Shown here in pieces: positions 7,160 through 13,215 of a stretch of DNA of 22,347 nt. Numbering within the stretch: position 1 is the first letter of the stretch; each line of letters begins with the position of its first letter. Below the pieces are notes generated by a model. The model was not told the origin of the DNA. It made no database searches and was given only the letters and a program-made list of their open reading frames with translations. The stretch is from Sedimentisphaerales bacterium (GTDB taxonomy: Bacteria; Planctomycetota; Phycisphaerae; Sedimentisphaerales; SG8-4), in NCBI GenBank assembly GCA_016928975.1, contig JAFGJR010000178.1, positions 1 through 22,347 on the forward strand. The letters are read 5' to 3'. A program made the position numbers and the translations under genes.

Positions 7160-7417
7160 TTAGCGGTAGACGTCTCGCCGGTGGGCGATCTTGACGACGC
7201 AGACGACCGGCGCATCATCTTCGATCTGGTACAAGACTCGATAGTCGCCTTGCCTGATTCTGTACTTCTCCTGCGCACAGAGCTTCTTGCTTCCCGACGG
7301 GCGGGGATCGTCGGCAAGGGTTTGAATCCTCGCCACGATCCGCCGAAGGTCTTTTCGGGGAATGCGGGATAGTTCCTTGGCGGCCGACGGCGTGATTTCG
7401 AGTCTATATTTTGCCAT
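7160..7417 (-). CDS. RelE/ParE-family toxin
   Basis: An 85-residue protein with the RelE fold: KYRLEITPSAAKELSRIPRKDLRRIVARI (strand and two helices), LADDPRPSGSKKLCAQEKYRIRQGDYRVLYQIEDDAPVVCVVKIAHRRDVYR. The RIRQGDYRVLY and HRRDVYR segments are characteristic and carry the basic residues used in ribosome-dependent mRNA cleavage. It looks intact. The start overlaps the antitoxin stop by 14 bases, the usual arrangement for a coupled antitoxin-first operon. ParE-type gyrase poisoning is less likely given the C-terminal RRDVYR, but the two cannot be fully separated from sequence alone. Confidence 0.9.
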   Translation of the reverse strand: MAKYRLEITPSAAKELSRIPRKDLRRIVARIQTLADDPRPSGSKKLCAQEKYRIRQGDYRVLYQIEDDAPVVCVVKIAHRRDVYR

Positions 7418-7637
7418 TGGCCTTCAGGTCCTTGAGCACCTTGTCGAACGAGAGTCTCTTCTCGCTGGCCCGTTCCTCGAAGGCACGCAGGTCCTCCTCG
7501 TCTTCCGCCAATTCGCGACGAAGGGCGTCGTCGACGATGTCGGAGACGGACCGCGTCGTTTCGGCGGCTTTGATCTTCAGGGCCCTGTGGATCGCAGGAT
7601 CGAAGTAAACCGTAGCTCTCTTGCTCAACGCCGACAT
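7404..7637 (-). CDS. Ribbon-helix-helix antitoxin paired with the RelE-type toxin
   Basis: A 77-residue protein. The N-terminus KRATVYFDPAIHRALKIKAAETTRSVSDIVDDALRREL is a ribbon-helix-helix DNA-binding unit; the charged C-terminal half (EDEEDLRAFEERASEKRLSFDKVLKDLKANGKI) would wrap the toxin. The ATG at 7637 is chosen over a TTG two codons upstream because AGGAG then sits about 9 bases away. It should repress its own promoter through the direct repeats that flank the -10. Confidence 0.88.
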   Translation of the reverse strand: MSALSKRATVYFDPAIHRALKIKAAETTRSVSDIVDDALRRELAEDEEDLRAFEERASEKRLSFDKVLKDLKANGKI

Positions 7638-7674
7638 GTTCAAGATCTCCTAATGCCTCAATCAAGGTCGCATG

Positions 7675-7713
7675 ACATCATAGCAGTATAACATCATAAC
7701 GTTACAGCGTCAA
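7675..7713 (-). promoter_or_regulatory. Promoter and likely antitoxin-binding repeats of the RelE/RHH module
   Basis: Reverse strand: -35 TTGACG (7713-7708), 17-base spacer, -10 TATACT (7690-7685). Two identical 8-mers TATGATGT (7698-7691 and 7682-7675), 16 bases apart, bracket the -10. Direct repeats of this size are typical ribbon-helix-helix operators. A TAACGTTA palindrome lies in the spacer. Confidence 0.65.
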
Positions 7714-7874
7714 GATGTGTTTTGTGCCGTGTCATGGAGGACATGGATCTGGTGATCTCACCCACGAAAGAGCAGGTCACGCCGAATCCAGAAAGCCCCA
7801 ACATCCCTTCCGCAATCGTCATGTAGATAAAGGCTGGCGACTGGAGGCACTGCGGTCCGAGAGCTGACCTCCCT

Positions 7875-8117
7875 CTAAAACTCAGTTGTGACTTCCAGAA
7901 TCACGATGTCTGATGCCGTGGGGCTTTTCCCGAACTTCAGATACGGAGTGCCGTCGTCAAGGCGAAGTCGCTCAGCTTCCCTGGTGTCAACTGCGGTAAC
8001 GTCGAGCAAGATAAACCCTCGCCCTTCAGCCAAGAGCTTCTCGTCTTCGCTATAGCACACCACTTCCATCCCTGGATCAAGTCTGCTCAGTTCCTCCTGA
8101 AGTTCTCGTACTTTCAT
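7875..8117 (-). CDS. Small protein of unknown function (80 aa)
   Basis: Starts MKVRELQEELSRLDPGMEVVCYSEDEKLLAEGRGF; AGAGGAAAG lies about 4-10 bases upstream of the ATG at 8117. The pattern of an N-terminal amphipathic helix followed by beta strands (MEVVCYSE, FILLDVTAVD, TASDIVILEVTTEF) is shared with many small stand-alone proteins in diverse bacteria that describe 'reduced precision' of values or are linked to phage-type regions; no function is established. It is the third gene after the exonuclease/BRCT fusion, 22 bases beyond the second, so it probably belongs to that transcript. Confidence 0.75.
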   Translation of the reverse strand: MKVRELQEELSRLDPGMEVVCYSEDEKLLAEGRGFILLDVTAVDTREAERLRLDDGTPYLKFGKSPTASDIVILEVTTEF

Positions 8118-8139
8118 TTGCTTTCCTCTCTTCACTGTA

Positions 8140-8514
8140 TCAATTCTTCTCTTCATCCACCGGTAATCTGGCGCAGAATACGACGGTCTGGCCAGTCCTG
8201 GCGCACACGATAACTCGCTCATCTTCGAGCACGATGTCCAAATCCTCGCCGCGAAGTCCCAGCCAAGTAGCCAAGTACCTGAACGTTCCATACTTCTTCT
8301 CGACCTTGAGCTTCTCTTCCACTCCGCCTTTCCAGGCGAGAACGACCAGCTCGCCTTTCTCAGCTCGCGCTGCCAACTCTGGCTCCTCGACTCGTATCTG
8401 GTGCCCGCGCTCCCAGCACCAAATGAGACCTTGGTCCGGGCCGCGCCACAGTTCATCCCAAGTCAGGCCGTCGCGGATCGGCTGGCTGATGGAGCGAGGC
8501 ACATGCGTTGGCAT
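8140..8514 (-). CDS. Protein of unknown function (124 aa) coupled to the exonuclease
   Basis: The ATG at 8514 lies one base after the stop of the exonuclease gene, whose end supplies a strong GGAGGTGA ribosome site at 5 bases, so translation is coupled. The protein opens with MPTHVPRSISQPIRDGLTWDEL, has a Trp-rich segment (LTWDELWRGPDQGLIWCWERGHQ) and ends with a beta-rich part (ERVIVCARTGQTVVFCARLPV). No signal peptide or membrane segment. I do not recognise a family. Coupling suggests it works with, or is made in proportion to, the exonuclease. Confidence 0.75.
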   Translation of the reverse strand: MPTHVPRSISQPIRDGLTWDELWRGPDQGLIWCWERGHQIRVEEPELAARAEKGELVVLAWKGGVEEKLKVEKKYGTFRYLATWLGLRGEDLDIVLEDERVIVCARTGQTVVFCARLPVDEEKN

Positions 8515-8515
8515 C

Positions 8516-9784
8516 TTAAGTCACCTCCAGTCCGAGAGCCTTCCAGAATACCGCCTCATGCATGATACGAATGCCATACTGCCGTGCTTTCTTGGCTTTT
8601 CCGGATTGCGTATGAGGATCGGCGACCACGAGGAGATCAAGCTTCTTCGTTACCGAGTCCACTACATTAAGGCCGGCTTTGATCGCAAGTTCTTCGGCAT
8701 ACTCGCGCGAGATCACCCGGCCTTTGTGGGAGCACCGCATCTCGCCAGTGAAACACACACGCTTTCCGGCGAGACTCGTTTCTGAGGCTTTGGTCGGCGA
8801 GAGACCAATCCGAGCCTCGGCCACCTTTGCCGCAGCTTCGTCGAGTATCTCATCCAGATTGGGTTGCTCGTGTCCGAGCAATCGCGCCACCAGTCTTAGA
8901 TCCCGTCGCTCCGCGCCAGTGACCATTCCGTCTGCCACCGCCGCGAGCGCCAGTTGTCTCAGGTAGTCACGGTGAGCGAGACGAGCTTGGTCGCCACTCA
9001 GGCCCCAACGGATTGCCGTCTCAAGCAACGCATCGGCTTCGGAGTCATCGACACAGCGATCCTCCAGAACGCGGTCAAGCAACGCCACGTAGGCCATAAT
9101 CGCCCCCTCGGTAGCGATGGGCGTACCGATGTCGTGCATCCGTCCGACAAGACGCTGCAAGAAAGTGGGTGGCTCGGCCTGCCGACGACGAGATTCGTCG
9201 CGTGTGACAGGGTGCTTGACCGCCTGCGGCACCGCCGGCCACCGGATGGGCACTTGCTTGGCAAGCTTTCGAACGGTGGTAGGCTGGTCTGGAAGAAGGC
9301 CAGCAAGCAGGCGACCTGCGGCACGTGCGTCGGCAAGGGCGTCGTGGGCTTGGGCCTCTGAAGGAATTCCGTGATTACGACAGCAATCCGTCAGGCTTCC
9401 ACCGCCCGCCAGTTGCATCGTACAGATACTGACGCAATCGGGGAATTGGCAGCCCATCCTGGCGAATTCGCTTTCGAGGAACTGTTGATCAAACCTCACG
9501 TTGTGACCCGCAATCGCAATGCTCCCACTCAGCGTCTCCACGAGGATGGCCGCGATCTCGCCAAAGTGCGGTGCGTGGACTATGTCTTCGGCGGTCAGCC
9601 CGTGGATGCTCGTGGGGCCCATGTCCCGCGCTGGGTTGACGAGCGAAGCGAACTCGCTTGTCGTTCGCCCGTCACCTTGGATCACCACCACAGCTACTTC
9701 CACCACGCGATCATGGCGAAATGGAAAGAGCCCGGTGGTCTCCACGTCGACGACGGCTATCGGACCAGGAAGTTGCAGACTCAT
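8516..9784 (-). CDS. DnaQ-like 3'-5' exonuclease fused to a C-terminal BRCT domain
   Basis: About 422 residues from ATG 9784 (MSLQLPGPIAVVDVETTG); a longer in-frame start exists at 9841 but adds poorly conserved sequence, and neither has a strong ribosome site. Residues 8-165 are a DEDDh exonuclease: Asp13 and Glu15 in VVDVETTG, Asp99 in GHNVRFD, His147 and Asp152 in HDALADA. Residues about 215-315 are helical, with ALAAVADGMVTGAERRDLRLVARLLG resembling TerB-like helices. Residues about 342-422 (LAGKRVCFTGEMRCSHKGRVISREYAEELAIKAG...) are a BRCT domain of the NAD-ligase/DnaQ-fusion type. Expected role is processing of DNA ends in repair; the BRCT would target it to DNA or partners. It is not the replicative proofreading subunit, judging by this fusion and its accessory location. 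Confidence 0.88.
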   Translation of the reverse strand: MSLQLPGPIAVVDVETTGLFPFRHDRVVEVAVVVIQGDGRTTSEFASLVNPARDMGPTSIHGLTAEDIVHAPHFGEIAAILVETLSGSIAIAGHNVRFDQQFLESEFARMGCQFPDCVSICTMQLAGGGSLTDCCRNHGIPSEAQAHDALADARAAGRLLAGLLPDQPTTVRKLAKQVPIRWPAVPQAVKHPVTRDESRRRQAEPPTFLQRLVGRMHDIGTPIATEGAIMAYVALLDRVLEDRCVDDSEADALLETAIRWGLSGDQARLAHRDYLRQLALAAVADGMVTGAERRDLRLVARLLGHEQPNLDEILDEAAAKVAEARIGLSPTKASETSLAGKRVCFTGEMRCSHKGRVISREYAEELAIKAGLNVVDSVTKKLDLLVVADPHTQSGKAKKARQYGIRIMHEAVFWKALGLEVT

Positions 9785-10288
9785 CCTCGTCTTAGTGCCC
9801 CTGCAATCCCTGCAACCAATAGTTGTTGATATTGCTGACATAATTTGTCTAGGCAGGCAGACGAAAGGTGGGTCTTCCTGCACAGGAAGCTCACGATTCC
9901 TCTTACGTTCTGGCTTAACGCCGTTCTGCTCGGTCCGCCGGTTTGTTTCGGAGACCTGCCTCGTCTATATTGCATGAGGTCTCCTTGTTGCTTCATAGTC
10001 CCCGGCCATCTATCGGCATAGAAGGGGGGCGAGTTTACCGATTTCGCGGGGTGTCTCACATTACTACTTGTCAAAATCTTGTTCTGTTGGGCAAATCCTG
10101 GATCGACGGAAACACAGGTCCTTGGAGCACAAATCTTTGGTTCTTACACGGAGCCACAGAACCACAGAGTCTGGGCGACATTTCCGCATTCGTCTTCTTC
10201 GTGTCTTGGCATCTTTGTGTGAGTCCGCCCTTTGGTTGCGGTCGAGCAAAGCGAGGCCGCGCTGGGAGTGTGGCGTGTCTCGATATGA
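9785..10288. other. 500-base intergenic region, no supported gene
   Basis: Open frames here translate into low-complexity or Arg/Ser-rich peptides with no domain pattern. It holds the inverted-repeat element at 10144-10222 and a GC-rich stem (GCGGTC/GGCCGC, 10238-10260) just beyond the 3' end of the broken vapC. The promoter of the exonuclease gene should lie at the left side, but no convincing -35/-10 pair was seen. Confidence 0.4.
10144..10222. repeat. Imperfect inverted repeat of the CACAGAG/CTTCGTGTC type
   Basis: The left arm, TTACACGGAGCCACAGAACC followed by ACAGAG, faces the right arm, CTTCGTGTCTTGGCATCTTT followed by GTGTGAG. The reverse complement of the right arm is the same kind of degenerate CACAAAG-CCAAGACACGAAG string as the left, with many of the differences being G/A, so G-U pairs would keep a stem in RNA. 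Strings of this kind recur between genes in some environmental bacterial genomes. Only one copy lies in this window, so its repeat nature rests on recall and on its internal symmetry. Confidence 0.45.
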
Positions 10289-10486
10289 CTACGTGATGTA
10301 CGCCGAATCCAGGCCGACGGCAACTTGTTTGAGTTGTTTATCCAGAGTCCAGAGGGGTGCGCCGGTCAGGAGGGCGGACACGATGAACGGATGGCAAACC
10401 ACTTGTCCATCCATAAGCAATCGTGCCAAGGCGGAACTGCCTTGACGCAGGTGCTGAATCCACACGGAGGTGTCCACCAGTACCAT
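10289..10486 (-). pseudogene. vapC: VapC PIN-domain toxin with an internal in-frame deletion
   Basis: A 65-residue frame. It starts as a normal PIN toxin, MVLVDTSVWIQHLRQG (Asp5, the first catalytic acid), continues to GQVVCHPFI at residue 35, then jumps straight to VSALLTGAPLWTLDKQLKQVA, which is the C-terminal end of the fold. Intact VapC proteins are about 125-135 residues, so roughly 60 are missing, including the central helices and the conserved acids expected in the E-L-A-G and W-D-A-H segments. The frame is kept across the junction near 10380. Nuclease activity is unlikely. It lies 3 bases after vapB, the normal arrangement. Confidence 0.75.
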
Positions 10487-10489
10487 GGG

Positions 10490-10684
10490 TCATGACCCCG
10501 TCCGACGTCGCGGGATGCTTCGCAGCTTTCGTTCTGTGCCGGCCAGCCGGGCCAAACGCGCACCGCTCTTGAGGGCAATCAGCGCCTCCAGGCCAAGTCG
10601 CACCAGGGCGGTCTTCTCCTTGACTCCCGTCAACTTGCTGGCCTTGGCGACCAGATCATCATTCAAATTCAGTGTGGTTCTCAT
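10490..10684 (-). CDS. vapB: VapB-type antitoxin
   Basis: A 64-residue protein starting MRTTLNLNDDLVAKASKLTGVKEKTALVRLGLEALIALKSGARLARLAGTE, the pattern of short VapB antitoxins with a ribbon-helix-helix N-terminus and a toxin-binding tail. The ATG at 10684 has AAGGA about 8 bases upstream; a longer frame to 10762 has no support. The gene appears intact although its toxin is broken, which would leave a harmless antitoxin that could still neutralise related toxins or bind its old operator. Confidence 0.82.
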   Translation of the reverse strand: MRTTLNLNDDLVAKASKLTGVKEKTALVRLGLEALIALKSGARLARLAGTERKLRSIPRRRTGS

Positions 10685-10787
10685 GCCATCATCCTTAGCA
10701 TCACTCCAATGCATATGATGATGCCAACTCCGGGCATTCATATCAACCTCGACTTCATCCAAGAGCGCAGGTCTGACTGCCGCCCGC

Positions 10788-11480
10788 TCAGTTCGTCCCG
10801 CCTGCGAGCTTGAGGGCCGCTTCGGCGACGCGGATGCCGAGCTGCTTGGCGGTCTCGATCCCGAATTCGTCCTTCATGATGTCGTCCTTGTAGGCGTTCC
10901 ACAGGGTGGCTCCCTGATGAGCCCTGGGTTTGCCGCCGACCACCATCACCTCGTGGACCAGCATGGCGGTCTGGATCTCCTGGATGACGAGTTCCTGGCC
11001 GCCGTTGCGGTAGGCGCCGACGGCGAGCACGCCCACCGGCCGGTTGGCCAGAAGAAGCCTTGGCTCACGGAGCACGGCGATCCGTTCGAGAAACGCCTTA
11101 CACAACGCGCTCATACTGCGGAAGTAGCTCGGGGAGCCGATGATCAGGCCGTCCGGTAGAGGGTCCTTGAGCTTCGGCAGTACCGCAAGATCGAAATCGT
11201 CCTCAGGCTGTTTGGCATCGGCTGAAGTGCTCCCGCCGAGCGAGCCGGAGATCGCCAAGCCACCCAGGTCGATCAGTTCCGTCTGGATGCGAGGATCGAC
11301 TTTCCTGGCGGCGTCGAGGGCGACTTGGACCGCCGCAGCGGTTGTCTTGCCTTTGCGCGGACTGCACGATATCCCAACGATTCGGACCGCCTGCTTGTCC
11401 TGCGCGAGGGCGGAAGTCGAAGTGACCGACGCTGTAGTGCCCGCTGCCAATGTGGTTGTCAGGAATTCCCTTCGATTCAT
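10788..11480 (-). CDS. Tat-exported NADPH-dependent FMN reductase / flavodoxin-fold protein
   Basis: A 230-residue protein; GGGAGG lies about 8 bases before the ATG. The N-terminus MNRREFLTTTLAAGTTASVTSTSALAQ is a twin-arginine signal (RREFL) with cleavage expected after ALA. Residues about 32-225 are a flavodoxin-like fold: VRIVGISCSPRKGKTT is the FMN phosphate loop, GLIIGSPSYFRSMSALCKAFLER and RPVGVLAVGAYRNGGQE are the second and third flavin-contact regions. Tat export fits a folded, flavin-loaded enzyme in the periplasm. It is the last gene of the second ars-type operon, 48 bases after the CcdA-like gene. The fold is shared with ArsH, which oxidises trivalent organoarsenicals, but ArsH is cytosolic; identity with ArsH is not claimed. 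Confidence 0.85.
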   Translation of the reverse strand: MNRREFLTTTLAAGTTASVTSTSALAQDKQAVRIVGISCSPRKGKTTAAAVQVALDAARKVDPRIQTELIDLGGLAISGSLGGSTSADAKQPEDDFDLAVLPKLKDPLPDGLIIGSPSYFRSMSALCKAFLERIAVLREPRLLLANRPVGVLAVGAYRNGGQELVIQEIQTAMLVHEVMVVGGKPRAHQGATLWNAYKDDIMKDEFGIETAKQLGIRVAEAALKLAGGTN

Positions 11481-11528
11481 TCTCTGTCCTCCCTTGTTGA
11501 AGATTGATTGACTCGGCTGTAGCCTCTT

Positions 11529-12227
11529 TCAGTGAGCGATGTAGATCAGATATAGGCCGGCGAGCAGGACCAGGGCGCCGCAGAGTCTTTTGAGAAGGAC
11601 GGTGCCTCGGGATCGCTCGTTCCAGTTCAAGTACTGCTGGACCAGTCCGGTGCTGGTGCCGGCGACGATGATGACGGAGCAATGGCCGATGCCGTACGCC
11701 AGGAGCAGGGCGATTCCATAGAATAGAGCGGTCGAGGCCACCTTGAACGTGACGGCCAGCATGGGGGCCATGTAGGCGAACGTGCACGGGCCGACGGCGA
11801 CACCGAAGATCAGGCCAAGGATGAATGCCGCCAGCCGGCCCTTGCGTTTCACGCCGATTTGGCCGGGACCCGACCAGGGGGCAGGGATGATATCCAGCAG
11901 GTACAGGCCGACCACGAAGAAGATGGCGGCCACGAAATAGGTGCCGTAGGGTCCGACATCGCCCATCATTCTGCCGGCAGCGGCGGTGACCGCGCCAACA
12001 GTCGCAATCGTGATGAGAATCCCCAGCGCAAAGAGAGTGGAGATCACGAATGCTCTCGTCGTGGCCATGCGGCCTTGCTTATCGATGAAGCCGACGATCA
12101 GGGGAATGCTCGACAGGTGACAGGGACTCAGCAGGACGCTGAGGATTCCCCAGAGAAACGCGGCAGTCAGTGCGATGGCCGGCGTCCCCTCCACCGCGTG
12201 CGTCAGCGTTGTGAACAGCCTTTCCAT
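11529..12227 (-). CDS. CcdA/DsbD-type thiol-disulfide transmembrane protein
   Basis: A 232-residue inner-membrane protein with about six hydrophobic segments. It carries the two family cysteines: Cys36 in VLLSPCHLSSIP and Cys148 in GVAVGPCTFAYMAP, each followed by the proline-rich turn typical of CcdA. Such proteins accept electrons from cytosolic thioredoxin and pass them to thioredoxin-fold proteins outside. An additional Cys183 lies in GHCSV. The ATG at 12227 is only two bases after the stop of the preceding thioredoxin-fusion gene, so they are translationally coupled. Cytochrome c maturation is the textbook role, but no cytochrome gene is nearby, and the neighbours point to a dedicated periplasmic redox pathway. 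Confidence 0.88.
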   Translation of the reverse strand: MERLFTTLTHAVEGTPAIALTAAFLWGILSVLLSPCHLSSIPLIVGFIDKQGRMATTRAFVISTLFALGILITIATVGAVTAAAGRMMGDVGPYGTYFVAAIFFVVGLYLLDIIPAPWSGPGQIGVKRKGRLAAFILGLIFGVAVGPCTFAYMAPMLAVTFKVASTALFYGIALLLAYGIGHCSVIIVAGTSTGLVQQYLNWNERSRGTVLLKRLCGALVLLAGLYLIYIAH

Positions 12228-12229
12228 AT

Positions 12230-13183
12230 CTATTGAACGCCGATCTCAGCCAATTTCTTTTCAATCTCGGCCTGCGGCCAGAACCCGACATGGCGGAACA
12301 CCTCCTTGCCGTCCTTATCGAAGAAGAACTGCATGGGGATCGTCTGGATGCCGTATCGGGCGGCGAGGATCTGCTCCTGGCCGACGTGGACGAACAGCAC
12401 GTTTACCTTGCCGGCGTATTTCTTCTTCAGCGTCTCCAGGATGGGGGCGAGCATGTCACATGGCCGGCATCCCGTCGAGCCAAAGTCCACGAGCGAGGGC
12501 TTGCCACTAGCGCGAGCCTTGTCCACCGGGTTATCCTTCGCGAGCACGGCTTGCTCCTTCGTCCACGCGGCGGAAACCTCGATCCGCATGCGCCGCCCCA
12601 GTGTGCGAATGTGCTCATCCACCAGGTCCTGCTGCTTCTGCTGGAGCACGATCTGTTTCAACTGGTCCTTCACCTGCTCCAGGGTCGCACCACCACAGGC
12701 GTCCTTGTTCTCTTCATAGAACTTGGTCACCTCCGCATTGGTGGCCTCCACGTTGGTGACCAGCCCTTTGAGGTACATCTGGATCATTCCCTGCTCGTCC
12801 GGCGGGGCCGTGTCCTTCTGCTCAGCCATCGTTGCCTTGGCCAACGCGACCAGGATCTGACGCGTGCCCAGGCTCTCCAGCACGAAGAAGGCGTTCTTCT
12901 CAAGCTGGTCCTGCATTCCGGGCGGCGCCTTGGCGATCTCCCCGGCGACATCCTCGTCGGTGATGGTGATTGTCTCCGCCTGCAGGAGCACGCCGGCCGG
13001 CAGCTCGGACAGCCTCGCGTACGTCAGACTGTTCGAAGCCAGGCGGGGATAGGCCTCGGATACCAGAGTGGATTTGGCGCCGGCGTCGGCATTCGCCGGG
13101 GACGTCTGAGCCGAACAGACGGAGAAGACGGACGCTCCAAGCAGGATGATGACGGCGGCGGGAATTGTCTTTCGCGTCAGCAT
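12230..13183 (-). CDS. Exported SurA-like / thioredoxin fusion protein
   Basis: About 317 residues. The ATG at 13183 is chosen because GAGGAG lies 8 bases upstream; another ATG two codons earlier is only 2 bases from it. A Sec signal (hydrophobic IPAAVIILLGASVFSVCSA) is followed by a helical region, about residues 55-205, resembling the SurA/PpiC N-terminal chaperone region (ITITDEDVAGEIAKAPPGMQDQLEK... then paired long helices) without the parvulin domain. Residues about 215-317 are a thioredoxin domain with the active site GCRPC (Cys239, Cys242) and the cis-proline in TIPMQF. It should act in the periplasm as a thiol oxidoreductase, probably kept reduced by the neighbouring CcdA-like protein. 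The fusion is uncommon. Confidence 0.82.
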   Translation of the reverse strand: MLTRKTIPAAVIILLGASVFSVCSAQTSPANADAGAKSTLVSEAYPRLASNSLTYARLSELPAGVLLQAETITITDEDVAGEIAKAPPGMQDQLEKNAFFVLESLGTRQILVALAKATMAEQKDTAPPDEQGMIQMYLKGLVTNVEATNAEVTKFYEENKDACGGATLEQVKDQLKQIVLQQKQQDLVDEHIRTLGRRMRIEVSAAWTKEQAVLAKDNPVDKARASGKPSLVDFGSTGCRPCDMLAPILETLKKKYAGKVNVLFVHVGQEQILAARYGIQTIPMQFFFDKDGKEVFRHVGFWPQAEIEKKLAEIGVQ

Positions 13184-13215
13184 GGTCATGGCTCCTCAGG
13201 TGAACTCGTGACGGG

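Noticed and set aside
7742..7834. Short plus-strand frame starting MEDMDLVISPTKEQ
   Set aside because: Only about 30 codons, no well-spaced ribosome site, and no similarity I recognise.
10068..10445. 125-codon plus frame over the inverted-repeat element
   Set aside because: It translates the repeat and runs antisense into vapC; Arg/Ser-rich with no domain.
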